36,081 nt of DNA from Pegethrix bostrychoides GSE-TBD4-15B (GTDB lineage: Bacteria > Cyanobacteriota > Cyanobacteriia > Elainellales > Elainellaceae), in contig JAHHHV010000030.1 of the NCBI GenBank assembly GCA_019359155.1, positions 1 through 36,081 on the forward strand. The letters run 5' to 3'. Position numbers and translations under genes: made by a program. A model generated the notes under the pieces. That model made no database searches and had not been told where the DNA came from. It saw only the letters and a list, made by a program, of their open reading frames with translations. Below are positions 8,899-16,399 of the stretch, in pieces (position 1 is the stretch's first letter; each line of letters starts with the position of its first letter).

Positions 8899-10546
8899 AA
8901 CGCTTTTTCGAGGAATCTTTACAGATTGGGTTGTTGAGTTTAAAGACAGTACAGATGTTACAGGAGTTGTTGATGAGATTTTAGCAGATGGGCAAAAGCA
9001 GTTAAAGGCACAACGGGCAGCAGAGAAAAAACGAGCATTAGAAGCAAGCAACACACCTACACTATCACTTCCAAGTGTCAAAGACGGTTGTATATACTTT
9101 GGTGACAAAGCTTATCCGATAGACAGTATTCAAGGTTTTTTCGGGTTCTTAGGCATTACGGGAAGCGGAAAGACCAAGCTTATCAAAATTATGCTTGGCT
9201 CAATCTTAAGGCTTATGACGCAAGAGTCAAAGATAGGAACACTTCTATTTGATTTAAAAGGAGATTTGCATGAGGTGATTGTAGCCTCAGGGAAGCCATA
9301 CAAGTTCTTCTGCTTAGGCGATGCAAGGTCTTGTGTGTGGGACATTGCTAAAGACTGCACAACGCCAAACAGGGCATTTCAGTTAGTCAGTATTCTGCTC
9401 CCTGAGCAAAAAGCCTCAGACATGTTTTGGCAAAACGGGGCAAGAGCTATAGCCATTGGGATTCTTCTAGTCTTTATGTTTAAGCATGGCGATGACTGGG
9501 GATTTGACGACTTTGTAAATGCTGCTTTTTTAGACAGGGAGGAGATGAAGCGGTTTCTACTTAGGTTTGAGGGGAATAAGCCGCTTGTGAATATGCTGTT
9601 TCAAGCAGAAGACAATCGGGTTACTCAAGGAATCCTAAGTCAGCTCTACTCACAGATTAAAGCAATTGAGCCTGCGGCGGCTCATACCCAACAGGGGAAA
9701 AGCAGATTTAGCATTGGTGAGTTTTTAAGCTCTAACGAGCGGTACAACCTGATTTTAAGTACAGAGCAAACAGCAGAGGAAGCGAGTACTTCAATCCTTA
9801 GAGCAATTTTTAGAAGCTTTGTAGACCATGTAAGCGATTTGCCGGATGACCCAGAGCAGACCACATTTTTGATACTAGAGGAGAGCTACTTTCTTGGAAA
9901 AATGCCTGGATTAGATAGGCTTTTCTCCTTTGCACGAAGTAAGAACGTGATTGGGTTACTGGCACTTCAAGCAAAAGAGGGGTTTGACGAATTGTATGGT
10001 GCAAAGATTTCAAACCTGATTTTAGGAATGTTCTACTACATTGCAGTTCTAAAATCCACCCCAGAGACGGCTAAATACATATCCTCTCTCTTTGGAACAA
10101 AGGAGTACTTTGATACCACATCAAGCATAAGCTTTGGTCAAGGCGGAGCGTCCGGTGGCACTCAAGGGCAGCGGTATCAAAGACTTGAGTACTTAGACTC
10201 AGAGTTTACGAACCTACCCTTACCAAGCAGAGAAACTGGCATGGAAGGCTACTTTGTGACGCCAAAAGATATGTGCCGAAAAAATATTCGAGGTGAAGTG
10301 ATTGAGTATTTACAGCCGCCTACAGTCAAGGTTCAAAAGTATATACCACTACCAGCGGAATGCCAGGTATTAAGGCTTTGGAGTGAAAATGAGAAACGTA
10401 AATACATTCTAGGAGAAGAACAGGTTGAAGAGAAAGAAACTGTGTATATACCAAAAACCTACGAAGAGGTAATTGGAGTTGAAGTCTTTAACTTTTTTGC
10501 TGATGTGATTGAACAGTTTTTTGAAGGTTACAAAGGAGAAGATTGA
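8873..10546 (+). CDS. Type IV coupling protein (VirD4/TraD-like ATPase) without a membrane anchor
   Basis: The 557-aa ATPase has Walker A GITGSGKT at residues 94-101, a conserved LLFDLKGDLH strand at 124-133 and Walker B TFLILEE at 331-337. A FARSKN...GLLALQ segment (353-366) resembles the VirD4/TraG sensor region. Such proteins carry the relaxase-DNA complex to the transfer channel. I placed the start at ATG 8873 because AGGAG at 8861-8865 precedes it; an upstream in-frame ATG at 8810 lies deep in the previous gene. Unlike VirD4, no N-terminal transmembrane helix precedes the ATPase core. The neighbouring multi-TM protein may supply it. The next gene starts 2 bp after the stop. Confidence 0.85.
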   Translation: MKSLMVWIETLFRGIFTDWVVEFKDSTDVTGVVDEILADGQKQLKAQRAAEKKRALEASNTPTLSLPSVKDGCIYFGDKAYPIDSIQGFFGFLGITGSGKTKLIKIMLGSILRLMTQESKIGTLLFDLKGDLHEVIVASGKPYKFFCLGDARSCVWDIAKDCTTPNRAFQLVSILLPEQKASDMFWQNGARAIAIGILLVFMFKHGDDWGFDDFVNAAFLDREEMKRFLLRFEGNKPLVNMLFQAEDNRVTQGILSQLYSQIKAIEPAAAHTQQGKSRFSIGEFLSSNERYNLILSTEQTAEEASTSILRAIFRSFVDHVSDLPDDPEQTTFLILEESYFLGKMPGLDRLFSFARSKNVIGLLALQAKEGFDELYGAKISNLILGMFYYIAVLKSTPETAKYISSLFGTKEYFDTTSSISFGQGGASGGTQGQRYQRLEYLDSEFTNLPLPSRETGMEGYFVTPKDMCRKNIRGEVIEYLQPPTVKVQKYIPLPAECQVLRLWSENEKRKYILGEEQVEEKETVYIPKTYEEVIGVEVFNFFADVIEQFFEGYKGED

Positions 10547-10548
10547 TA

Positions 10549-11220
10549 ATGGCTAAAAGACAAGGCAGAAAGATTGAAGAGGTGGAAGCTACACTGCTTA
10601 AACTTTCAGAGCATCAAGAGTTGACTAAAGCTCAGATTGAAGAGCTTACGGGACTATCGACAAATACTGTATATGCATCGATTAAAGCCTGTGGACTTGA
10701 TACTTCGGCTCAAAGCTACACGGTTCAAGAGCTGTTAGATCGCTTTATCAAAGGGCGGCAAATTGTTGAAGGGGGTGGCACTTATGAGGATGTGCAAGCC
10801 TGGGGAGCCATAAATGCTGTAGATACAGAAAATCGGTCTTCAGAAAGTTTTGAGGCTGAAGATGATGAGAGCGGCACGTTAGCCATCATGGAGGGCTTTC
10901 AGTCTGAAGTGGTTGAAGCTGTAGATTCGGTGGTAAAGGCGTCTGTTTCAGCGGTTATTCCGTACCTGCCCCAAATGTTTATGAAGGCAATGGCGGAAGA
11001 GGTTGGAAAGGGGAGTATCAGAAAAGCACTTCAGCCGTTTCAGCAGAAGCTTTTGCAAGATATGGCGTTTAAGTCATCAGGGCGAAATCAGGCTCTGCCA
11101 AACAAACTTCAAAAGCTTCCAAAAATTCAAGAGAGGCGGATCGAGTTAGAGCCAGAAGAAGCTTTTCAGGTGGAGGCAGAAGGTGAGATTTCAAACAACT
11201 CAGTAGGAGAGGATCAATGA
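10549..11220 (+). CDS. HTH-containing accessory protein of the mobilization operon
   Basis: The 223-aa product has a helix-turn-helix near residues 26-48 (LTKAQIEELTGLSTNTVYASIK), an acidic middle, then a helical segment with SAVIPYLPQMFMKAMAEEV and a basic stretch. ATG 10549 follows AAAGGAGAAG; the possible TTG at 10543 is less likely. It follows the coupling protein by 2 bp and overlaps the lipoprotein gene as ATGA, so it is translated as part of the operon. It may regulate the operon or bind DNA during transfer. I cannot name its family. Confidence 0.65.
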   Translation: MAKRQGRKIEEVEATLLKLSEHQELTKAQIEELTGLSTNTVYASIKACGLDTSAQSYTVQELLDRFIKGRQIVEGGGTYEDVQAWGAINAVDTENRSSESFEAEDDESGTLAIMEGFQSEVVEAVDSVVKASVSAVIPYLPQMFMKAMAEEVGKGSIRKALQPFQQKLLQDMAFKSSGRNQALPNKLQKLPKIQERRIELEPEEAFQVEAEGEISNNSVGEDQ

Positions 11221-11804
11221 TTAAGCAGGCAGTTTTACTAGCTCTTGGGCTATTGACTCTAAGCACTGGATGCTTACCAGAGCCATATCCAGAGCCAAAT
11301 GAGCAAAAAATAGTCTACCTTGCCTTTGAGGCAAATACAGAAGAAGAGAAGCTTTTTAGCCAGGATGTGATGCATGAATTGTCCCGTGGGATGTCTGGTA
11401 AGCACCAGATTGTGGTTGATGAGTTAAGAGAAAGCATAACTGTGAACCTTTTTTCTGAACAGACAACTTCGTTTGCTCTTAGAGATTTGATGGATTCCAT
11501 CACAGTGTCTCCTTCAGAGGATAAAGCTTTAATCTCAGCGATTAATCGGGCAGCTCTGCTTGGTCAAGACGGAGTGGCAGTAACGGCTATTATTGTCAGC
11601 TCTGGCACAGTTGATAAGAACTCACTCCTACAGATTGAGTCTGTAGCTCAGAAGATTCAGCCAAATACCCATCTGTATATTCTGGGGGTAAGTGAACAGA
11701 ATCGGCTTCCCATGTCTCAAGCATTTGCCAAGGTAAAAGGAAACGTCAAGCTTGGAAGCTCTGATGTTGAGATGCTAACTGCGATCGGAAATCTTAAGCG
11801 TTAG
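11217..11804 (+). CDS. Predicted lipoprotein of the mobilization operon
   Basis: The 195-aa product starts with a classic short signal: MIKQ, a leucine-rich core and LSTGC at residues 15-19. Cys19 is then the likely lipidation site, although Ser at -3 is not the most usual residue. The mature part begins with a Pro/Glu-rich linker, then alternating strands and helices (IVYLAFEAN, VAVTAIIVSSG, THLYILGV) that look like a Rossmann or von Willebrand A type fold, without a clear MIDAS motif. Start and previous stop overlap as ATGA. Its role in transfer, for example at the cell surface, is inference. Confidence 0.65.
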   Translation: MIKQAVLLALGLLTLSTGCLPEPYPEPNEQKIVYLAFEANTEEEKLFSQDVMHELSRGMSGKHQIVVDELRESITVNLFSEQTTSFALRDLMDSITVSPSEDKALISAINRAALLGQDGVAVTAIIVSSGTVDKNSLLQIESVAQKIQPNTHLYILGVSEQNRLPMSQAFAKVKGNVKLGSSDVEMLTAIGNLKR

Positions 11805-11816
11805 GAGGTCAAATGA

Positions 11817-12830
11817 ATGGATCTTGATATTGAGCAGGTGAATTTGCCTGATGATTTGTTTAGAGACCCGCATACAAGAGGACTTGCTGTTGCGTTAGCC
11901 CATTTAAGCCCCGATGCTCTTTATGTTTGGTGGATGGTGGTTTGTCCACTTAAGCAAAGATTTCTTCAAGAGAAGCAAAAATATGAAGAGCTTGTAGCGG
12001 CAAGGAAAATTGCAGCGGGCGTCTTAATTTCGTTGACTGATGAAGAGGCAAGGCAGGGGTTATGGGAGCACTTTACTGGCATACGTTCAGTTACGGTAAA
12101 GTCCAGAAAGACTTTTAAGGGAATCGATTTAGGTCGGTTTCAACCAAGAAAACTAGGCTTACAGCTGATTGGTGCAGGTTTAAGCTTTATGCAGGTTTTA
12201 GCAATCTCTGAGCTTGTGGGAGTGCAGATTAGAGATCTTGAGCTAAGCGATGTCCCCTTGTTTACGATCTCAGTCGTAGCTGCACTGAGCCTGACTTTTG
12301 GGTCTAAGGAGGCGTTGATCCGATGGGTCAAGATCAAGCGGAAAGACGATCTTGAGATGCCGTTTTGGCGGCTTCTATCAAAGGGGGATACTCTAGCCTT
12401 TTGCACAGTCTTTTTAGTGCTGCTTGAGATGGCGTTTGCGGCTCCTGGGCTAATCTCGATGCTACCGCCAAGGCAGGCAAGTCAAGCTTTGCCACAGCTA
12501 ACAGCCTATGCTTCTTCTGGGCTTGCAGCTTTTGTGAACGTGTTTCTAGCTTATGGCATTGCGTTTGAATCAATTGAATTTGAGAAAAAGTTTATGGAGA
12601 CTTTTTCAGTGACTGATCACGCAGTTCAGAGTAAGGAGACTCTGCATGTTGATCCAGAAGCCACCCGAACGATGCTTGCAAACTACGATAGGGTGCTTTT
12701 CTACCAGAGCCGAGTTCTTCAATGTGCTGAGGGACAGTACAACTATGCTCTTCAGAAATGGTTGAAGCAGGTTAGGCGGGTTGTTAGATCTAGGGCATTC
12801 CGCAGGGAGTTTAGGGCTAAAGAGATGTAG
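11817..12830 (+). CDS. Four-TM membrane protein of the mobilization operon
   Basis: The 337-aa product has a soluble N-terminal region, then four hydrophobic segments at about 112-137, 146-163, 193-217 and 227-251, then a basic C-terminal region (VRRVVRSRAFRREF). A strong ribosome site, TTAGGAGG, lies before the ATG at 11817; an out-of-frame ATG four bases earlier is ignored. It lies 12 bp after the lipoprotein gene and seems to close the operon, since a hairpin follows at 12848. No family is recognised. It could be a channel-associated or anchoring component. Confidence 0.7.
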   Translation: MDLDIEQVNLPDDLFRDPHTRGLAVALAHLSPDALYVWWMVVCPLKQRFLQEKQKYEELVAARKIAAGVLISLTDEEARQGLWEHFTGIRSVTVKSRKTFKGIDLGRFQPRKLGLQLIGAGLSFMQVLAISELVGVQIRDLELSDVPLFTISVVAALSLTFGSKEALIRWVKIKRKDDLEMPFWRLLSKGDTLAFCTVFLVLLEMAFAAPGLISMLPPRQASQALPQLTAYASSGLAAFVNVFLAYGIAFESIEFEKKFMETFSVTDHAVQSKETLHVDPEATRTMLANYDRVLFYQSRVLQCAEGQYNYALQKWLKQVRRVVRSRAFRREFRAKEM

Positions 12831-12847
12831 AGCTACGGCTGGGCTAG

Positions 12848-12880
12848 GCGAATTGTCTGAAATTTTCTTGGGCAATTCGC
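12848..12880 (+). terminator. Hairpin after the mobilization operon
   Basis: Arms GCGAATTG (12848-12855) and CAATTCGC (12873-12880) form an 8-bp stem with a 17-base loop, placed 17 bases after the stop of the four-TM gene. No long U-run follows, so termination would be weak. It also precedes the next HTH gene and might instead be an operator or leader structure. Confidence 0.4.
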
Positions 12881-12918
12881 ATTCACCTTTAATTATTCAC
12901 TTTCAAATGGAGTCTTTT

Positions 12919-13215
12919 ATGGAGTCCACTAATAAATCTGTCACCAATCAATCACAGTTTCAATTTGTGAAAAAACGAGAGATTTGCAAATTAACAGGTC
13001 TCTCAGGAGATACGCTTAAAAAGTATCGACTTCAAGGATTACTAATAAAGGACATTCACTGGATCAGGGTGAATTCTAAAGTAGTGCTTTACAATGTACC
13101 TCTTGTAATGGACTGGCTTCATAATATCAGCGATCCAACAGCACATTTAAGAGCGATTGAAGTTTATCAGTCAACGTTGTTATCTAATCGAAAGGTGCAA
13201 CGTAAGTCTTTATAA
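12919..13215 (+). CDS. Excisionase-like small HTH protein
   Basis: From ATG 12919 the product is 98 aa. I chose this ATG because GGAG at 12909-12912 sits six bases upstream; a frame extending to 12781 overlaps the previous gene. The core REICKLTGLSGDTLKKYRLQGLLIKDIHWIRVN... matches the winged-helix layout of excisionase and MerR-like DNA-binding proteins: a helix-turn-helix, then a W-containing wing and VV.YN.P.V..WL. Such proteins bend DNA for recombination or act as regulators. The only recombinase in the window is 12 kb away, so a direct partnership is uncertain. Confidence 0.6.
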   Translation: MESTNKSVTNQSQFQFVKKREICKLTGLSGDTLKKYRLQGLLIKDIHWIRVNSKVVLYNVPLVMDWLHNISDPTAHLRAIEVYQSTLLSNRKVQRKSL

Positions 13216-13270
13216 ACAAAGAATGTTGCAAGGTTTGAATCAAGGAAAAAGTATATACAGATTGTATGGG

Positions 13271-13310
13271 CAAGATTTTATCCTTAAATATATTTAAGGA
13301 TAAAATCTTG
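13271..13310. repeat. Perfect 40-bp palindrome with no spacer
   Basis: The left half CAAGATTTTATCCTTAAATA is followed at once by its exact reverse complement, giving 20 paired positions without mismatch. Symmetry stops at the next base on each side. It lies in the 206-bp gap between the excisionase-like gene and the 311-aa gene. Possible roles are a bidirectional terminator, a protein-binding site, or a replication or recombination site. No U-run follows. Confidence 0.9.
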
Positions 13311-13421
13311 TGATGTAAAAATATCTTGCAAAATGAATTTGGTTGATGTAGATAGCTACCACACTCAAGAGACTTAAAAGCAATATATCAAAACTCAAAA
13401 CTTTTATTTGAGGATAATAAT

Positions 13422-14357
13422 ATGTTAAACAAGCAATCTTTAGATTCAAATCCTTCTACCCCTCAACATTTCATCGACTCTGGAGACACAGTGCTTCAGC
13501 AAGCAGGAGAGAGCTTAAGTAAAGTTGGAGGAGCAATTGCAAACGGGTTAAGTACAGCTTTAAAGTTTGGTCTTGGTGCTGTGACACAACCGAAAGCATT
13601 TAAAGCATATACAGAAGAAGTCATAAGTAATACAGCAAATCAGATTCAAGAACAGCTTGAACAAGGCAAACTGGTGCTGGAAGAGGGATTTTCTAAGATG
13701 AAGGCTACTATTTCTGAGACGCATGAATATGCAAAAGAGCAGGGCAAGGAGCATCTTAGAGGCATTACAGAAACTGCACAAGCTCAGCTTAGAGAGGGGT
13801 TGGAATACTTGAAGATGGAAGCAATTGATTTTCCGGTTTCACTTGCCAGACGTGCTATTACCAATCAAGCGATCGACCTCCAAAGTGGAGTACAGGTTGG
13901 AAATGTAAAAATTGGAACTACTGCACTGATAGAAGGGTTAGAAGTGAGCAGAAACGACAGAAATTATCTTTTATCCCTTTATAGTCAAGAGCTAAAAGGT
14001 ATTCATGAATCAGCAACGAGCACTATCTATGCCTTAGATTTAGACAACAGCACTGGCAAGATCTCAAGGCAAGAGTATACTGCTGCACGAGTGGCAGCAC
14101 AGGAAAAGTTTGCTGAAAGCCTTTCAAAGTTACAAGGTGATGTGGCTGAGGTTGTAGATGCAGTAGGGGTTGAAGTGGGTAGAAACAGGCTTAAGTTTAG
14201 TCAAAGAGATAGGAAAGCTGAATATTCAGCAGAAGGCAAAGGTAACCAGTATGAAGCAGGTAATTATGCTAAAACGATCGATAAGCATTGGAAGGCTGCA
14301 CGGGAAGCAGAAACACATGATATTCCGCAATGGGCACGTTCAGTAGCAGGATATTAA
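13422..14357 (+). CDS. Unrecognised coiled-coil protein, 311 aa
   Basis: The product begins with a short polar region, then a Gly/Ala-rich amphipathic stretch (about 30-60), a long Glu/Gln-rich helical region (about 65-135) and a more globular second half ending in HDIPQWARSVAGY. There is no signal peptide or clear membrane helix. AGGATAAT precedes the ATG. It follows the perfect palindrome and is separated from a 49-aa gene by 12 bp, so the two may be one transcript. The helical region resembles phasin or apolipoprotein-like coiled coils only in composition. No function is claimed. Confidence 0.65.
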   Translation: MLNKQSLDSNPSTPQHFIDSGDTVLQQAGESLSKVGGAIANGLSTALKFGLGAVTQPKAFKAYTEEVISNTANQIQEQLEQGKLVLEEGFSKMKATISETHEYAKEQGKEHLRGITETAQAQLREGLEYLKMEAIDFPVSLARRAITNQAIDLQSGVQVGNVKIGTTALIEGLEVSRNDRNYLLSLYSQELKGIHESATSTIYALDLDNSTGKISRQEYTAARVAAQEKFAESLSKLQGDVAEVVDAVGVEVGRNRLKFSQRDRKAEYSAEGKGNQYEAGNYAKTIDKHWKAAREAETHDIPQWARSVAGY

Positions 14358-14369
14358 GGGAGGGTGTAT

Positions 14370-14519
14370 ATGGATGATTTAGAAAAGATGCTGGAATTTG
14401 TAGAGATAGAGATTACTTTAGCTGAAGGGCTTGAAGAGATTAGTAAAATTGAAGTCCAGCACTCAGAGGAATTATATAATTGGGCAAAACAAAGATCTCA
14501 TATTGACAATGTGCCCTAG
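14370..14519 (+). CDS. Small acidic protein, 49 aa
   Basis: This short frame starts with ATG at 14370 after AAGGGAGGG, a strong ribosome site, 12 bp downstream of the 311-aa gene. It encodes a highly acidic, probably all-helical peptide beginning MDDLEKMLEFVEIEITLAEG. Its stop overlaps the stop region of the convergent minus-strand gene by four bases. The ribosome site and spacing make it a credible gene. It has no recognised family. Confidence 0.55.
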   Translation: MDDLEKMLEFVEIEITLAEGLEEISKIEVQHSEELYNWAKQRSHIDNVP

Positions 14520-14809
14520 CAATGGTCGGTCAACCACTCTAAATTTTGTTTTACTTGCACCTGATACTTATTAGTTTCAATCAATTTATCATTCATACTA
14601 TATAGATATTCAGGGAAAATTTGGGTGTGTAAATAATTAAAGATATCCTTAGAGCATCCAGTAATTTCAATAATTTCTTTATCGCTTTTACCATAATTGA
14701 TTAAAAGTAAGATTAGAGCTTGCTCCCTCAAAGATTGATCGCAACTTTCATATAAGATTTTTTGTAGAATTTGCTTCTGCTCCAATGTGAGAGATAACTT
14801 TTTTATCAT
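14516..14809 (-). CDS. Small HTH-like protein at the end of the metabolic operon
   Basis: The 97-aa product contains a helix-turn-helix-like stretch (about 27-60: REQALILLLINYGKSDKEIIEITGCSKDIFNYL), similar in form to the N-terminal domains of transposases and regulators. It starts 12 bp after the DUF218 gene on the same strand, so it is likely co-transcribed. It could be an operon-linked regulator or a remnant of a mobile-element protein; the sequence does not decide. Confidence 0.5.
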   Translation of the reverse strand: MIKKLSLTLEQKQILQKILYESCDQSLREQALILLLINYGKSDKEIIEITGCSKDIFNYLHTQIFPEYLYSMNDKLIETNKYQVQVKQNLEWLTDHC

Positions 14810-14821
14810 CTGTATTTTATT

Positions 14822-15478
14822 TTAAATTAACTCCTCTTTGAATCCGTGAAAAATTAAAGCTTTATAGGCATCGTATACGTAAAAAGGGATCTCTTGATGT
14901 GAAATGATTCCCTTCCTTCCATATATGATTAATCGTTGTACTGCTCCTACAAGAGAACTAATGAGGCTTGGAAGGGGTAATACTCGATCAGCGTAAGTTT
15001 GAAAATTCTCTTGTGCCGTTGAAACTATTAATTTTGGCTCTGGCCAGAGTCTCTCAAACGTTGCAATAAGACGCCTTTTAGCAAATGGTTTTGTCACTGC
15101 TATGACTGAGTTAGGCTCAGCCAATCTAAGTGAACAGAGTAAATCGTGCGAGAAAACAATGTTCTCTGCGGTATTGGTAGAGTTCGACTCAAGAATAATT
15201 TTTTCTCTTGGTACTCCCATTTTAACAGAGATGTCAGCAAAGACTTCACATTCACATTGCGAGAAATGATCTGTTTTATTACCAAACTTTCCAGAGCAAA
15301 GGAGAAATGGTGCACGGCCTTCCAACCAAAGAAGAGCAGCGTGCTCAGCAACCTTTAAATCACTACATCCAAAAGAAATTATAATATCTGCATTCTGAAC
15401 AGGTTGAGTATCCAGTGCTAGAAAGTTCCACAGAATAACTGCTGAATCTTCAATGATTTTAGTAGTTTTTATATCCAT
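14822..15478 (-). CDS. DUF218 (YdcF/ElyC/SanA-like) protein
   Basis: The 218-aa product follows the DUF218 pattern: a first strand ADIIISFGCSD (30-40), LLCSGKFG (59-66), then ILESNSTNTAENIVFS (95-110), which is the family's LE..S.NT.EN hallmark, and VIAVTKPFAKRR. The family has a Rossmann-like fold. Members act around the envelope (SanA, ElyC) or bind nucleotides or sugars, but a general reaction is not established. No signal peptide or TM helix is visible, so this copy looks cytoplasmic. It sits 44 bp after the dioxygenase gene in the minus-strand operon, where it may process a pathway intermediate. That role is inference. Confidence 0.75.
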   Translation of the reverse strand: MDIKTTKIIEDSAVILWNFLALDTQPVQNADIIISFGCSDLKVAEHAALLWLEGRAPFLLCSGKFGNKTDHFSQCECEVFADISVKMGVPREKIILESNSTNTAENIVFSHDLLCSLRLAEPNSVIAVTKPFAKRRLIATFERLWPEPKLIVSTAQENFQTYADRVLPLPSLISSLVGAVQRLIIYGRKGIISHQEIPFYVYDAYKALIFHGFKEELI

Positions 15479-15522
15479 TAAATTATCATAAAAGCTATGC
15501 TATAACAATTTCCAACCTGTGA

Positions 15523-16338
15523 CTACTGAGGTCGATAAGAGCGGGCAATCTTTAGTAGAAAATCCTGAGAAGCAATTCTGTGTTGATTAACTGCGTTCTC
15601 TAGTTGCATAATTTCTGGAGGAGGGGCAAGTTCAAAATGCCTATAATTGTCAATACCACGGGCGAGAACAGCTTTTGTTTTTTCTCCAAGTTGCTTAACT
15701 GAAGGGGCAATATAACGAATTGCAAACCCTACTCGTTTTACGTTAGAATTATTTGGTTCAGAACCATGAATAATACGGATATTATGAAGAGAAGCTTGCC
15801 CTGGATTAAGAACTAAATGACGAACTTCTGAATCATTAAACTCGAACTTAACTTCCTGTCCTCTTGATAACATATTACGTGTAGACTGAGTTTCCAAATG
15901 GGGCAAAACATCAAGAAGATGCGTTTTTGGTATTACTTTCATTGCACCGTTATAAACATCGCTTTTACTTAAAGCAACCCAAACTGAGACAACTGTTGAC
16001 GAATCAAGACCCCAATATTTTTCATCTTGATGCCATCCAACAAAGGATGAACTTTGTTCATGTTTTGAAAAAATTGATGTAGCCCATATGAGAATATCAT
16101 GCCCGATCAAATCTTCAACTACATCAAGAATGCGAGGATCGGTTGCAAGATCGTAGGCCCATCGAAAGGATAAATGCACCTGAGTCAAATCTATAGCTTC
16201 TGGGCAACCTCCCAAAGAATCCTCCAATTGATTAGACAACTCAAGATAGTGAGCCGCTTCTTTCTCTGTCATAACCTCAATGGGACAAAGGTACCCTTTG
16301 CGGTTGTAAGACCGTAATTGCCTTGTGTCTAGTTTCAC
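15523..16338 (-). CDS. Phytanoyl-CoA dioxygenase (PhyH) family oxygenase
   Basis: The 271-aa protein has the double-stranded beta-helix motifs of Fe(II)/2-oxoglutarate dioxygenases. The iron ligands are H103 and D105 in GWHQDEKYWG and H191 in RIIHGSEPN, and an Arg at 202 or 208 (KRVGFAIRYIAP) can bind 2-oxoglutarate. VSVWVALSKSDVYNGAMKVIPKTH is the usual core strand. The enzyme would hydroxylate or otherwise oxidise a small molecule. It starts with GTG, and GGAGG eight bases upstream supports this start. It lies 61 bp after glmS and 44 bp before the DUF218 gene. PhyH enzymes are frequent in natural-product pathways. The substrate here is unknown. Confidence 0.85.
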   Translation of the reverse strand: MKLDTRQLRSYNRKGYLCPIEVMTEKEAAHYLELSNQLEDSLGGCPEAIDLTQVHLSFRWAYDLATDPRILDVVEDLIGHDILIWATSIFSKHEQSSSFVGWHQDEKYWGLDSSTVVSVWVALSKSDVYNGAMKVIPKTHLLDVLPHLETQSTRNMLSRGQEVKFEFNDSEVRHLVLNPGQASLHNIRIIHGSEPNNSNVKRVGFAIRYIAPSVKQLGEKTKAVLARGIDNYRHFELAPPPEIMQLENAVNQHRIASQDFLLKIARSYRPQ

Positions 16339-16399
16339 TCAAACAACCTCCGCTTAAAAAAGTTTGCATTATTTAGTAGTCAAGATTACAATACACGAT

